A stretch of 34,023 nt of DNA from DAOTKC01 sp035449045. GTDB lineage: Bacteria; Bacillota; Clostridia; Christensenellales; CAG-917. Below are positions 17,269 through 25,529 of this stretch, piece by piece. The DNA lies in the NCBI GenBank assembly GCA_035449045.1, contig DAOTKC010000014.1:1-34023 (forward strand). The letters are read 5' to 3'. Each line of letters begins with the position of its first letter. Within the stretch, counting starts at the first letter, position 1. The notes below the pieces were generated by a model. The model made no database searches. It was not told the DNA's origin and worked only from the letters and a program-made list of their open reading frames with translations. The translations under genes were made by a program, and so were the position numbers.

Positions 17269-17619
17269 ATGCCTTCCAAAAACAATGAAAGCGGCAACCA
17301 AAACTTAAAAGATATAGCGCCCGACATCGAGGAAGTAACCCCCGAAGAGGAAAGCGATATTATCACGCTTCACAATGAAAAACTGGGAATTGACGAGGAT
17401 TTTTACGTCATCGCCACTCTTGACTATGAAGAAAAGTGGTATGTTTTCCTAATTCCCGTCAATCCTACCGACGATATCGGCGCCGATGAATGCTTAATTT
17501 TCGAGCTTGCGACCGACGAAAACGGCGAAGACATCATTTTGCCCGTGACGGACGAAAAAATACTCGACGGCGTCTACGAAGTCTATCTCGAAGAAATGAG
17601 GAAGCTGGAAAAGGAATAA
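17269..17619 (+). CDS. DUF1292 (YrzB-like) acidic protein
   Basis: This is a 116-residue, strongly acidic soluble protein of the YrzB/DUF1292 family, of unknown function. The centre (IITLHNEKLGIDEDFYVIATLDYEEKWYVFLIPV) and the C-terminal part (DECLIFELATDENGEDIILPV) carry the typical family pattern of beta strands with Glu/Asp-rich turns. AGGAG lies seven bases upstream of the ATG. It follows ruvX with a 114-base AT-rich gap; that pairing is widely conserved in Bacillota and is the main clue to its identity. Confidence 0.85.
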   Translation: MPSKNNESGNQNLKDIAPDIEEVTPEEESDIITLHNEKLGIDEDFYVIATLDYEEKWYVFLIPVNPTDDIGADECLIFELATDENGEDIILPVTDEKILDGVYEVYLEEMRKLEKE

Positions 17620-17887
17620 AGAAACCGTTAGCGAGTGTATCGTTAGCCTTTAATGAGTTTCCTACAATTCCATATAGTTATCAACGTTGAATATCTTTCA
17701 ATTGTCAAAAAATTCCGAACTAACTTATATCAAAGTTTTGCGGATTAATTTAACACAATGATGAGAGCTTACGGGGGTTTAGTCATAATAACTGATATAT
17801 GCTAATTAAATTGCTTAAGTATTAATGAAAATATTAATTTTTCTTTTATTTTCTATGGAAAAAATTGCTTTGAGGGCTTAAATTTAT

Positions 17888-17916
17888 TTGCCTCAAAGTG
17901 AACCTTCTGCTATAAT
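17888..17916 (+). promoter_or_regulatory. Promoter of the rpsB-tsf operon
   Basis: TTGCCT (17888-17893) and TATAAT (17911-17916) are 17 bases apart. The start would be near 17923, giving a leader of about 100 nt before rpsB. The 270 bases between the yrzB-like gene and this promoter are AT-rich, and I see no gene in them. Confidence 0.75.
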
Positions 17917-17922
17917 ACCACA

Positions 17923-18025
17923 CGATACTTCACACCTTGGCGGAGTTTGACGCGGTTGCCTATCACTTAGGTCGCAGTCTACGAAGAAGCCATGGGAGGT
18001 AATAAAAAACAAGGAGGGCCAAATA
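17923..18025 (+). promoter_or_regulatory. Structured 5' leader of rpsB, possible S2 autoregulatory element
   Basis: The 100-nt leader is distinctly more GC-rich than the AT-rich DNA before it. It can pair its ends (ACACCTTGGC near 17931 with GCCATGGGAGGT near 17990), enclosing GACGCGGTTGCC and CGCAGTCTACGAAG segments. Ribosomal protein operons in Bacillota often carry leaders bound by their own product, and rpsB leaders are among these. I infer this role from position and pairing only. Confidence 0.4.
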
Positions 18026-18868
18026 ATGGCTGTAACATCAATGAAACAACTCCTCGAAGCGGGAGTGCACTTCGGGCACCAGACTAAGCGCTGGAACCCC
18101 AAAATGAAAAAGTATATCTATGCCGCAAGGAACGATATTCACATCATCGACCTTCAAATTTCGGTGGATATGGTTGAACAGGCCTATCAGTTCGTCAAAA
18201 ACGTGGCGGCCGCGGGCAAGTCGATTCTCTTTGTTGGCACCAAAAAGCAGGCGCAGGACGCCATTCAGCAGGAAGCCGAAAGATGCAATATGTTCTACAT
18301 CAATCAGCGCTGGCTGGGCGGCACGCTGACCAACTTTAAAACCATCAGAACGAGAATTGAGCGTCTTAACAAGCTCAACCAGATGGAAATCATCGGCGAA
18401 TTCGAGCTTTTACCCAAGAAAGAAGTCATAAAACTGAAGGCCGAACGCGACAAGCTCAAGCACAATCTGGGCGGTATCGTCAATATGCGCACGCTTCCCG
18501 GCGCGCTGTTCGTTGTCGACCTTAAGAAGGAAGAGATTGCCGTCAAAGAGGCGCGCAACCTGAATATCCCCATCGTCGCCGTCGTCGACACCAACCGTGA
18601 CCCCGATCTTGCCGACTACGTGATTCCCGGCAACGACGACGCTATCCGCGCCATCAAGCTGTTTGCCTCGCTTATGGCCGATGCCGTCATCGAGGCGCGC
18701 GAGGGCGTTTCGGTTGATGCCGAAGCCGCTCCCGAAGTAGAGGAAGAAGTTGTCGAAGCCGCTCCCGAAGAGCCCGCAGCCGAAGTCGTCGTCATGGAAG
18801 AGGTCGTCAACCTGACGCCCGCCGAAGCCCTTGAGAAGGCTATCAAAGAACACGAAGAGAATAACTGA
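18026..18868 (+). CDS. rpsB: 30S ribosomal protein S2
   Basis: S2 binds late in small-subunit assembly, between head and body of the 30S subunit. The 280-residue protein opens with MAVTSMKQLLEAGVHFGHQT and RWNPKMKKYIY, then FVGTKKQAQDAI, RWLGGTLTNFKTI, LPGALFVVDLKKE and VAVVDTNRDPDLADYVIPGNDDAIRAI, all S2 hallmarks. After about residue 230 it carries an acidic Glu/Ala/Val-rich extension (for example EVEEEVVEAAPEEPAAE), making it longer than B. subtilis S2 (246). AAGGAGGG lies nine bases before the ATG. It is followed after 11 bases by tsf, the usual operon. Confidence 0.98.
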   Translation: MAVTSMKQLLEAGVHFGHQTKRWNPKMKKYIYAARNDIHIIDLQISVDMVEQAYQFVKNVAAAGKSILFVGTKKQAQDAIQQEAERCNMFYINQRWLGGTLTNFKTIRTRIERLNKLNQMEIIGEFELLPKKEVIKLKAERDKLKHNLGGIVNMRTLPGALFVVDLKKEEIAVKEARNLNIPIVAVVDTNRDPDLADYVIPGNDDAIRAIKLFASLMADAVIEAREGVSVDAEAAPEVEEEVVEAAPEEPAAEVVVMEEVVNLTPAEALEKAIKEHEENN

Positions 18869-18879
18869 GAGGTGGATAT

Positions 18880-19542
18880 ATGGCATTTACTAATAAAGAC
18901 GTAATGGAACTTCGCGCAAAGACCGACGCCGGCGTCATGGACTGCAAGCGCGCGCTCATCGAAACCGACGGCAATATGGACGCTGCCGTCAAATACCTTA
19001 GAGAGCAGGGCATACTGAAGGCCGACAAAAAGGCAACGAGAATCGCCGCCGAAGGCATAGTTGACAGCTATATCCACATGGGCGGAAAAATCGGTGTCTT
19101 GGTCGAAGTCAACTGCGAGACCGACTTCGTTGCCAAGAGCGATAAATTCAAAGAGCTTGTCCACAACATCGCCATGCAGATTGCTGCCGCCAAGCCTCTT
19201 TACCTTGCAATCGAGGACGTTCCCGCTTCCGTCATCGAAAGCGAGCGCGAGATAGCGAGGGCGCAGGAGCTCAAGGAAGAAAAGCCCAAGCCCGCCGCCG
19301 TCATCGAAAAGATAGTCGAAGGCAAGATTAAGAAGTTCTATAAGGACGTTTGCTTGCTCGAGCAGGTCTATGTCCGCGACAGCTCCAAGACAATCTCCCA
19401 GCTTGTGTCGGAGACGATAGCGTTGATCGGCGAGAAGATTTCCATCAGACGCTTTGCCCGCTTCGAGATGGGCGAAGGGCTTCAGAAGAAAGCCGATACT
19501 TTCGCCGACGAAATAGCCGAACAGCTCAATAAAATCAAATAA
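18880..19542 (+). CDS. tsf: Translation elongation factor Ts
   Basis: EF-Ts exchanges GDP for GTP on EF-Tu. At 220 residues it is the compact form (E. coli 283, Thermus 196), apparently with only part of the second core subdomain. The N-terminal UBA-like domain contains VMELRAKTDAGVMDCKRALIETDG and AAVKYLREQG. VEVNCETDFVAKSDKFKELVHNIA is the core signature that contacts EF-Tu. It is co-transcribed with rpsB, with GAGAGGTGG as ribosome binding site, and ends at a strong terminator. Confidence 0.97.
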   Translation: MAFTNKDVMELRAKTDAGVMDCKRALIETDGNMDAAVKYLREQGILKADKKATRIAAEGIVDSYIHMGGKIGVLVEVNCETDFVAKSDKFKELVHNIAMQIAAAKPLYLAIEDVPASVIESEREIARAQELKEEKPKPAAVIEKIVEGKIKKFYKDVCLLEQVYVRDSSKTISQLVSETIALIGEKISIRRFARFEMGEGLQKKADTFADEIAEQLNKIK

Positions 19543-19546
19543 TGAG

Positions 19547-19577
19547 ATCGGACAATCAATTGATTGTCCGATTTTTT
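19547..19577 (+). terminator. Terminator of the rpsB-tsf operon
   Basis: ATCGGACAATCAA followed directly by its complement TTGATTGTCCGAT forms a perfect 26-base palindrome starting two bases after the tsf stop, then TTTTT. Confidence 0.9.
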
Positions 19578-19582
19578 AAGCT

Positions 19583-19648
19583 CCATTAAATGCGAGCATT
19601 TAATCTGGACCCCAATAATTACCCTATTGAATTCGAGAATTCAATGGG
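19583..19648. repeat. Dispersed palindromic repeat, copies B1 and B2 (tandem pair)
   Basis: Two units lie in the tsf-pyrH spacer. B1 is ATTAAATGC-GA-GCATTTAAT (19585-19604) flanked by CC and GG; B2 is ATTGAATTC-GA-GAATTCAAT (19626-19645) flanked by CCC and GGG. Both arms are perfect and both loops are GA. A further palindrome GGTGA-GATA-TCACC overlaps the end of B2 (19647-19660). Confidence 0.7.
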
Positions 19649-19749
19649 TGAGATATCACCATAAATATTCAAGTATTTTGCGGGATAAATCGGGGGAAAT
19701 AAATATAAGAAGAGTTCCGCGTAATAGTAAGTTTTTTAAGGAGCGGAGA

Positions 19750-20457
19750 ATGGATATTAAATATAAGAGAGTAGTCATTAAATTGAGCGGCGAGGCGCTC
19801 GCCGGCCCCGGTGGTTTCGGCATCGACTGGGACGTCGTCACCAAAGTTGTGAATGAAATCAAATCCATTCACGAAATGGGCGTGGAAATCGGCATAATCA
19901 TAGGCGGCGGAAACTTTTGGCGGGGACGCCAAGCCGAAAAGTCGATGGACCGCACGACAGCCGACCACATGGGAATGCTGGCCACCGTCATAAACGCGCT
20001 GGCGCTTCAGGACGCGCTTGAAAAGCACAACGTTCCCGTGCGTGTCCAAACGGCGCTCGAGATAATGCGCGTCGCCGAGCCATACATTCTGCGCCGCGCC
20101 CTCCGCCACTTTGAGAAGGGCAGAGTAGTTGTGTTCGCCTGCGGCACGGGCAATCCCTACTTCACGACCGATACCGGCGCCGCGCTCCGCGCCTGCGAAA
20201 TCGGCGCAAACGCGCTGCTTCTCGCCAAAAATATCGACGGCGTCTACACTAAGGACCCCAGAAAATGCGGCGATGCCGTCAAATTAGAGCATTTGAGTTA
20301 CTTCGACGTCATTTCGGGCGGGCTCAAGGCTATGGACGCTACGGCGATAACCATGTGCTATGAAAACAATATTCCCATCATCGTCTTTGCGCTCGCCGAG
20401 GAAAAATGCCTCGAAAAAGCCGTCTGCGGAATGCCCATCGGCACCTTGATAGACTGA
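19750..20457 (+). CDS. pyrH: UMP kinase
   Basis: PyrH phosphorylates UMP to UDP for pyrimidine nucleotide synthesis and is a hexamer of the amino acid kinase fold. The 235-residue product from the ATG at 19750 has the usual length: KRVVIKLSGEALAG, IGIIIGGGNFWRGR, DHMGMLATVINALALQDAL, VVFACGTGNPYFTTDTGAALRACEIGANALLLAKNIDGVYTKDP and the C-terminal G-M-P-IGT. I chose this start because AAGGAG lies seven bases upstream; the frame stays open further upstream but that part reads through palindromic repeats and has no family similarity. A terminator separates it from frr, which has its own promoter. Confidence 0.97.
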   Translation: MDIKYKRVVIKLSGEALAGPGGFGIDWDVVTKVVNEIKSIHEMGVEIGIIIGGGNFWRGRQAEKSMDRTTADHMGMLATVINALALQDALEKHNVPVRVQTALEIMRVAEPYILRRALRHFEKGRVVVFACGTGNPYFTTDTGAALRACEIGANALLLAKNIDGVYTKDPRKCGDAVKLEHLSYFDVISGGLKAMDATAITMCYENNIPIIVFALAEEKCLEKAVCGMPIGTLID

Positions 20458-20485
20458 CGCCGAGCTATTATTTTGTTATAAACTT

Positions 20486-20515
20486 AAGGCCGCTTAGAGC
20501 GGCTTTATTTTTATT
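20486..20515 (+). terminator. Terminator after pyrH
   Basis: AAGGCCGCT-TAG-AGCGGCTTT forms a nine-base stem with one G-T pair, followed by a T-rich tract, 28 bases after the pyrH stop. Confidence 0.85.
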
Positions 20516-20564
20516 CCCCGTTGAATGCTTGCATTCAACGAGCAGCCATTAGGCAGCTCAATGG
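20516..20564. repeat. Dispersed palindromic repeat, copy C (plus a degenerate unit)
   Basis: CGTTGAATGC-TT-GCATTCAACG (20519-20540) is a perfect palindrome flanked by CCC on the left, matching the family at 2254, 19583 and 26688. Directly after it CCATT and AATGG (20546-20564) enclose nine bases, possibly a decayed second unit. The rest of the 323-base pyrH-frr spacer is AT-rich and, apart from the pyrH terminator and the frr promoter, I see nothing else in it. Confidence 0.65.
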
Positions 20565-20718
20565 GTTTGTAAATTCTTCAATTTTATATCAAGCTAGCTT
20601 ATTCTTTTCACAATCAGTTTTTTGTTTTTGATTAAAGGCTTTCAGTATTACCGCAAATTAAAAATGAGCATGCTTATTACATAATTAATTTACTAACTTA
20701 TTAACTTTGATATTTAAT

Positions 20719-20747
20719 TTGATTATTCGGTTGCCATTTGGTATAAT
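20719..20747 (+). promoter_or_regulatory. Promoter of the frr gene cluster
   Basis: TTGATT (20719-20724) and TATAAT (20742-20747) are 17 bases apart, 34 bases before the frr start codon. Confidence 0.7.
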
Positions 20748-20780
20748 AAATAAAACTAAATACGCTGCGGAGGTAGAATT

Positions 20781-21356
20781 ATGGCTTACGACATTGAAGA
20801 AGTCGACTTGTTATTTATGGAATTCGAAGAGAATATGGCGAAGACAATACAGAATTTCAGCGCCGAGCTTATGAGCTTCCGAATTGGCCGCGCCAACCCC
20901 CATCTGCTTAATAAAATCACCGTGCCTTATTACGGAGCCGACACGCCGCTCAACCAAGTTGCAACGATAAGCATTCCCGAGGCGCGGATTTTGATGATAA
21001 ATGCATGGGACAAATCCATACTAAAAGCGATTGAAAAGGCCATTTTGCAGGCCAACATCGGGATTACTCCCAACAACGACGGCAACGTAATTCGTTTGGT
21101 TTTCCCCGAAGTCACCGAGGAAAGGCGCCGCGCGCTCGTCAAGGATTTGAAAAGGTTGGGCGAAAACAGTAAAGTCGCTTTGAGAAATCAGCGCAGAGAT
21201 ATCATCGACAAGCTGAAAAAGATGGAAAAAAGCTCCGAAATCACCGAGGACGACTATGATAAGTTCGTAGCCGACGTCGAGAAAAAGCTTCAAAAGTCCA
21301 TAGAAGAGACCGACAAAATCACCGACGCCAAAGAAAAGGAAATAATGAGCGTCTAA
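20781..21356 (+). CDS. frr: Ribosome recycling factor
   Basis: RRF splits the post-termination ribosome together with EF-G. The product is 191 residues (family usual 185). It shows SAELMSFRIGRANPHLLNKI, YYGADTPLNQVATISIPEARILMINAWDKSILKAIEKAI, NDGNVIRLVFPEVTEERRRALVKDLKRLGENSKVALRNQRRD and a C-terminal long helix for the three-helix bundle. A few extra residues sit at the N-terminus. GGAGG precedes the ATG. It starts a new transcription unit with uppS and cdsA downstream. Confidence 0.98.
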   Translation: MAYDIEEVDLLFMEFEENMAKTIQNFSAELMSFRIGRANPHLLNKITVPYYGADTPLNQVATISIPEARILMINAWDKSILKAIEKAILQANIGITPNNDGNVIRLVFPEVTEERRRALVKDLKRLGENSKVALRNQRRDIIDKLKKMEKSSEITEDDYDKFVADVEKKLQKSIEETDKITDAKEKEIMSV

Positions 21357-21442
21357 AGTGCCCTTTCGGTTCCGCGCCCGAGGCTCTGAATGGTGTTGGC
21401 GTTGAAAAATTCTACATAAATTACTAGTGCGCGCGGAGTAAA

Positions 21443-22108
21443 ATGGAAAAATTAAGACATATCGGTTTTATTATGGACGGCAACCGCAGATGGGCGAAGG
21501 CGCGCGGCCTTTCGCACGAAGCCGGACACTATGAGGGTGTCGAAGCGCTCAAGCGGGTTGTCCGCGCATGTTCCGAATTGAAAGTCGAATATGTCAGCGT
21601 TTTCGCTTTTTCCACCGAAAACTGGAAGCGGACTAAACGCGAAGTCGACGCCATATTCGAGCTGGTCGAAAAGTTTTCCAAGACGCCGCCCGAAGAAATC
21701 AGACTCAAGTTTTCGGGAAGCATCGATAAACTTCCCCAAAAAATCGTAGACGCCGTCCGCTTTGCCGAAGAAAAGACAAAAAATAACGGCGGACTGCTCC
21801 TCAACATCTGCCTAAACTACGGCGGCCGCGACGAGATAGTGAACGCCGTAAACAAAATTTTAGACAAAAAGCTAAGCCGCGTAGGCGAAAAAACGCTGGA
21901 GAAATATCTCGACACCTACCCTTTGCCGCCGCTTGACGCCGTCGTTAGGACGGGAGGCGAGATGCGGCTCAGCAACTTTATGCTCTATTCGGCGGCATAT
22001 GCCGAGCTTTTTTTTATCGACACGCTTTGGCCCGATATCACCGAAAAGGATATTCTTTCGGTATATGAAAAATATTTGAGCCGCCAAAGAAAATTCGGAG
22101 GAGATTGA
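21443..22108 (+). CDS. uppS: Isoprenyl transferase (undecaprenyl diphosphate synthase type)
   Basis: This cis-prenyltransferase extends farnesyl diphosphate with isopentenyl diphosphate units to make the undecaprenyl carrier of wall synthesis. HIGFIMDGNRRWAKARGL holds the catalytic aspartate (D12); VFAFSTENWKR, NYGGRDEIVNA, DAVVRTGGEMRLSNFMLYSAAYAELFFIDTLWPDI are the other signatures. At 221 residues it is 20-30 shorter than most homologues: the helical segment between EVDAIFELVEKF and DKLPQKIVDAV is reduced. That region lines the hydrophobic tunnel and influences chain length, so product length may differ. GCGGAG precedes the start. The TGA overlaps the cdsA start. Confidence 0.94.
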   Translation: MEKLRHIGFIMDGNRRWAKARGLSHEAGHYEGVEALKRVVRACSELKVEYVSVFAFSTENWKRTKREVDAIFELVEKFSKTPPEEIRLKFSGSIDKLPQKIVDAVRFAEEKTKNNGGLLLNICLNYGGRDEIVNAVNKILDKKLSRVGEKTLEKYLDTYPLPPLDAVVRTGGEMRLSNFMLYSAAYAELFFIDTLWPDITEKDILSVYEKYLSRQRKFGGD

Positions 22109-23022
22109 TGTTAAAAAGAACCTTGACCGGCATCGTGCTTGCCGCGGTAGTGGTCGGGATTATCGTTTTGGGAAGCATAGTTAAAGGCGCGTCGATTGCA
22201 ATCGACCTTTTAATTTTGCTGTTTTCCATTCTCGCCGCCTGCGAATTGTTCACATCTTTCAAGCGCGCCAAAGTCTATCCCTTCTTTATTCCCGTGCTCA
22301 TAATGATGGTCGCGGCTTATCCCGCCTACCGCTTCTTCGGACTGCTCGGACTGTTTATTACGCTGCTTGCTTCGGCGGCGGTGGCGATTACGATGTTTAC
22401 TTTCTCGGACACGCTGGAGCCCAAAAACAGTGAAAGTTACAATCCTTTCGACGAGCATGAGCGCAAAAAAAACAAAAAGACGATAAACGACCTGACGGCG
22501 ACCGTCTTTATAATGATTTATCCCTTTATGTTTCTCGCGTCCACGTTTGAGCTGACGAGAAACTACTCGACGCTATTCGTCACCATTATGGCGGCATTTC
22601 TGCCGATTGCCGCCGACACCTTCGCCTATTTTGTGGGCTCGACAATCGGTGGCAAGAAGCTTTGCCCTAAAATCAGCCCCAAGAAAACGATAGCGGGCGC
22701 GGTGGGCGCGCTTGTCGGCGGGCTTATCTGCGCCGCCGTGCTATTTTTGGCTTTCGAGTATTACGGTCTAATCGACGCCTACGGCTACCGCCACTTTTCC
22801 GATAAAATCGGCGTGGGAGTGACTTTATATCTGTTGCTCGGCTTGTTATCAACCGTCGTCGGCCTCATCGGCGACCTTGCCGAGAGCAAGATAAAACGCC
22901 AGCTCGGCATAAAGGATTTCGGCAATATTTTCCCCGGCCACGGCGGCGCGCTGGACCGCGTGGACAGCATCATGTTTACCTTGGTGCTTCTCTATGCCGC
23001 ACTGCCGCTCATTTACGCCTAA
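22108..23022 (+). CDS. cdsA: Phosphatidate cytidylyltransferase
   Basis: CdsA forms CDP-diacylglycerol from phosphatidate and CTP in the membrane. The 304-residue protein has about eight hydrophobic segments and the C-terminal signature DFGNIFPGHGGALDRVDSIMF (about residues 270-291), preceded by LIGDLAESKIKRQLGIK. A hydrophilic segment FDEHERKKNKKTIND at about 112-128 faces the cytoplasm. The ATG at 22108 shares its A with the uppS stop, after GGAGGA; a TTG three bases earlier is possible but less likely. Confidence 0.95.
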   Translation: MLKRTLTGIVLAAVVVGIIVLGSIVKGASIAIDLLILLFSILAACELFTSFKRAKVYPFFIPVLIMMVAAYPAYRFFGLLGLFITLLASAAVAITMFTFSDTLEPKNSESYNPFDEHERKKNKKTINDLTATVFIMIYPFMFLASTFELTRNYSTLFVTIMAAFLPIAADTFAYFVGSTIGGKKLCPKISPKKTIAGAVGALVGGLICAAVLFLAFEYYGLIDAYGYRHFSDKIGVGVTLYLLLGLLSTVVGLIGDLAESKIKRQLGIKDFGNIFPGHGGALDRVDSIMFTLVLLYAALPLIYA

Positions 23023-23177
23023 AACAGAGCATAATAAGTTTTGCTCGAAACTTACTACTAATACAATATAATAAATATCAGTTATTAACGGTTATAATAA
23101 TTGTAGTGCCGGAGCAGGAACAAAGACCGTCTCTCTTGGAATAATTAAAGACGAGTAAATATAAGTTAGAAATTTAA

Positions 23178-24308
23178 ATGGATATAAAGCGAATTGCGAT
23201 TTTAGGCGCGACGGGCTCCATCGGCCGTCAGGCGCTCGAGGTGATAAGAGGGGCGAAAGAGCTTTCGGCGGTCGCGCTCGCTTGCCGCTTCGATGCCGCT
23301 GGGCTAGCCGAAGCCGCGCGTGAGCTTTATGTCGAGAATCTCTATATAGCCGACAAATCGCACATAAGTAATCTCGGCAAATATTTCAAGCTTCATGATT
23401 CCATGACGAAGCTTCTGAAAAGCGTCGACTTCGACGTCGCGCTTTTTGCCGCAACCGTCGACAAAGATAATTTTGGCGATATGCTTGCCGCGGCAAAATA
23501 CACGCTGGAATCCGGCAAAACAGCGGCGCTTGCTTCAAAAGAGCTGATTGTGGCGGCGGGAGATGAGCTAAAGACGGCCGAAAAGAGGGGCGGCGGTAAA
23601 ATCATCCCCGTCGACAGCGAACATTCGGCAATCTTTCAATGCCTCGAAGCCGCGGGCGGAAACCAAATAAAGCGGATATATTTGACGGCGAGCGGGGGAG
23701 CTTTCCGCGATTTACCGCCGGAGCAGCTGAAGAGAGCTTCGGCGGCCGATGCGCTCAAGCATCCCGTCTGGAATATGGGGAAAAAGGTGACGATCGACAG
23801 CGCGACGATGGCGAACAAAGGACTTGAAGTCATCGAAGCGGTGCGGCTGTTCGGAGCGAGCCCCGAAGCCGTCAGCGTTTTAATCCATCGCGAAAGCATA
23901 ATTCATTCCATGGTCGAGTTTTTCGACGGTGCGGTGCTGGCGCAGTTGGGGCGCCCCGATATGAAGCTTCCGATAAACTACGCCCTTTCATATCCCAAGC
24001 GTCAAAACGGGGCAGCCGAGCCCTTGGATTTTGATAAAATCGGCGGGCTTTCAATTAGCGGCTGGGACGAAAAGCGCTGGCCGTGCCTAAAGCTTGCCTA
24101 TCAGGCCGCCGCGGCGGGCGGGGTTTATCCCACCGTCTACGCCGCCGCCGACGACCTTGCCGTCAAGCTTTATGCGGCAGGGAGGCTGGATTATTTCGGC
24201 GTTTCCGATTTGATTTGTGAGGCTTTGGCGCTTGGATATGATTTTGCCCCCACCGATTATAAAGGCATATACCTTAAGATAGAGCAATATATTTCAAGTA
24301 GGCTATAG
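23178..24308 (+). CDS. dxr: 1-deoxy-D-xylulose 5-phosphate reductoisomerase
   Basis: Dxr makes 2-C-methyl-D-erythritol 4-phosphate with NADPH, the committed step of the MEP isoprenoid pathway. It is 376 residues long. GATGSIGRQALEVI (10-23) is the NADPH site, ALASKELIVAAG and IIPVDSEHSAIFQCLEA carry metal-binding acids, and TASGGAFRD, HPVWNMGKKVTIDSATMANKGLEVIEA and IHRESIIHSMVEF are the substrate and flexible-loop signatures. The 155-base spacer before it is AT-rich and I see no strong promoter or ribosome binding site there, although TATAAT occurs at 23093. It provides C5 units used by uppS upstream, with ispG downstream. Confidence 0.97.
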   Translation: MDIKRIAILGATGSIGRQALEVIRGAKELSAVALACRFDAAGLAEAARELYVENLYIADKSHISNLGKYFKLHDSMTKLLKSVDFDVALFAATVDKDNFGDMLAAAKYTLESGKTAALASKELIVAAGDELKTAEKRGGGKIIPVDSEHSAIFQCLEAAGGNQIKRIYLTASGGAFRDLPPEQLKRASAADALKHPVWNMGKKVTIDSATMANKGLEVIEAVRLFGASPEAVSVLIHRESIIHSMVEFFDGAVLAQLGRPDMKLPINYALSYPKRQNGAAEPLDFDKIGGLSISGWDEKRWPCLKLAYQAAAAGGVYPTVYAAADDLAVKLYAAGRLDYFGVSDLICEALALGYDFAPTDYKGIYLKIEQYISSRL

Positions 24309-24315
24309 GAGCAAG

Positions 24316-25464
24316 ATGTTTAATCTGTTACTTGCCGTCACCGCCAAGACGGTTTTTACGAATATAGGATATGTGTTGCTGGCGCTGTTCGCTCTCATGC
24401 TGATGATAATCATCCATGAATGCGGGCATTATCTCGCCGGCAAGCTTTTGGGCTTTAAAATAGACGAGTTCGCGATAGGCATGGGGCCCAAAATCTTCAA
24501 GCACACAAACAAGGAAACAGGCGAGTTGTTTTCCATCCGCTGTCTTCCCGTCGGCGGATTCTGCGGCTTTCACGGCGAGGACGAGGAGGGCGGCAACGAC
24601 CCGCTCGCCTTCAACAATCAAAAGCCGTGGAAGCGCCTCATTGTGCTGTTTTCGGGCGCATTTTTTAACTTTTTGTCGGCGATTTTAATTATAACGATTT
24701 TCTTCAGCGTTTACGGACAGATTTTGCCCACCGTCACCGACGTCTACGAGACGGGCAGGGCATATGCCGAGGGCACCTTTCAAAAAGGCGATATCATCAT
24801 TTCGGTTAACGGCAATCCCGTAAACATACTGTTGGAAGAGGATTTGGCTAATTTTTTAAAAGACGCCGGCGATTCCGCCAAAATCCGCGTGCTGAGGCGG
24901 ACGGTCAACGAACGCGGCAAAACCAAGTTTGAGGTCGTCAAATTCACGGCGACAAAGGGCGATTACAGCTACGAGGCTAAAATTTACGACGAGGAAGGCA
25001 ACGACACAGGCGCCACCGAAACCAAGACGAGCTACGGTTTCGGCATTCAGCGGGGCGCCGAGCAGGTCAAGCTGCCCTTTTTCCGCGCCGCCGGCCGCGC
25101 CATTCCTTTCTGCTTTTTCGTCGTCTTTAAGATTTTGGCGTCCTTGGGCGCGCTGATTACCGGCAAAATGGCGCTTTCCAGCGCGGGCGGCACGATAACG
25201 GCGATTCGGACGATTTCCGAAGTGTCCAAAGCGGGATTTTCAAGCTTTATGTATGTGCTATGCATCCTTTCCGCCAACCTTGCCGTCATGAACCTTCTGC
25301 CTTTTCCCGCTCTCGATGGCTCGAGAATGGTGTTTACGCTGATTGAAATGATATTCAAAAAACCGGTGCCGCGCAAAGTCGAGGCCGTCATTCATTTGGT
25401 GGGATTTATCATTTTAATAGGGCTCACGGTGTTTTTAGACATATTCAATTTAATTAAAAATTAG
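24316..25464 (+). CDS. rseP: RIP metalloprotease RseP/RasP (site-2 protease)
   Basis: This intramembrane zinc protease cleaves transmembrane segments of anti-sigma factors and signal-peptide remnants. Of 382 residues, the first hydrophobic helix contains HECGH (34-38; HExxH), the zinc and catalytic motif. A PDZ domain spans roughly 140-190 (FQKGDIIISVNGNPV). The third motif, NLLPFPALDGSRM, lies near 325-337 and supplies the zinc-binding aspartate. Four transmembrane segments are visible. TAGGAG precedes the start, seven bases after the dxr stop. No anti-sigma partner is visible in this window. Confidence 0.95.
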   Translation: MFNLLLAVTAKTVFTNIGYVLLALFALMLMIIIHECGHYLAGKLLGFKIDEFAIGMGPKIFKHTNKETGELFSIRCLPVGGFCGFHGEDEEGGNDPLAFNNQKPWKRLIVLFSGAFFNFLSAILIITIFFSVYGQILPTVTDVYETGRAYAEGTFQKGDIIISVNGNPVNILLEEDLANFLKDAGDSAKIRVLRRTVNERGKTKFEVVKFTATKGDYSYEAKIYDEEGNDTGATETKTSYGFGIQRGAEQVKLPFFRAAGRAIPFCFFVVFKILASLGALITGKMALSSAGGTITAIRTISEVSKAGFSSFMYVLCILSANLAVMNLLPFPALDGSRMVFTLIEMIFKKPVPRKVEAVIHLVGFIILIGLTVFLDIFNLIKN

Positions 25465-25529
25465 GTAAAAAGCGCGTTAACCGAACAAATAATCCTTTGA
25501 TACTTTGAAAACATTTTGCTAGTAAAATA

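Noticed and set aside
19564..19749. Upstream extension of pyrH by 62 codons
   Set aside because: The added part reads through palindromic repeats and the tsf terminator tail. AAGGAG before the ATG at 19750 and the family N-terminus MDIKYKRVVIKLSG decide for the shorter form.
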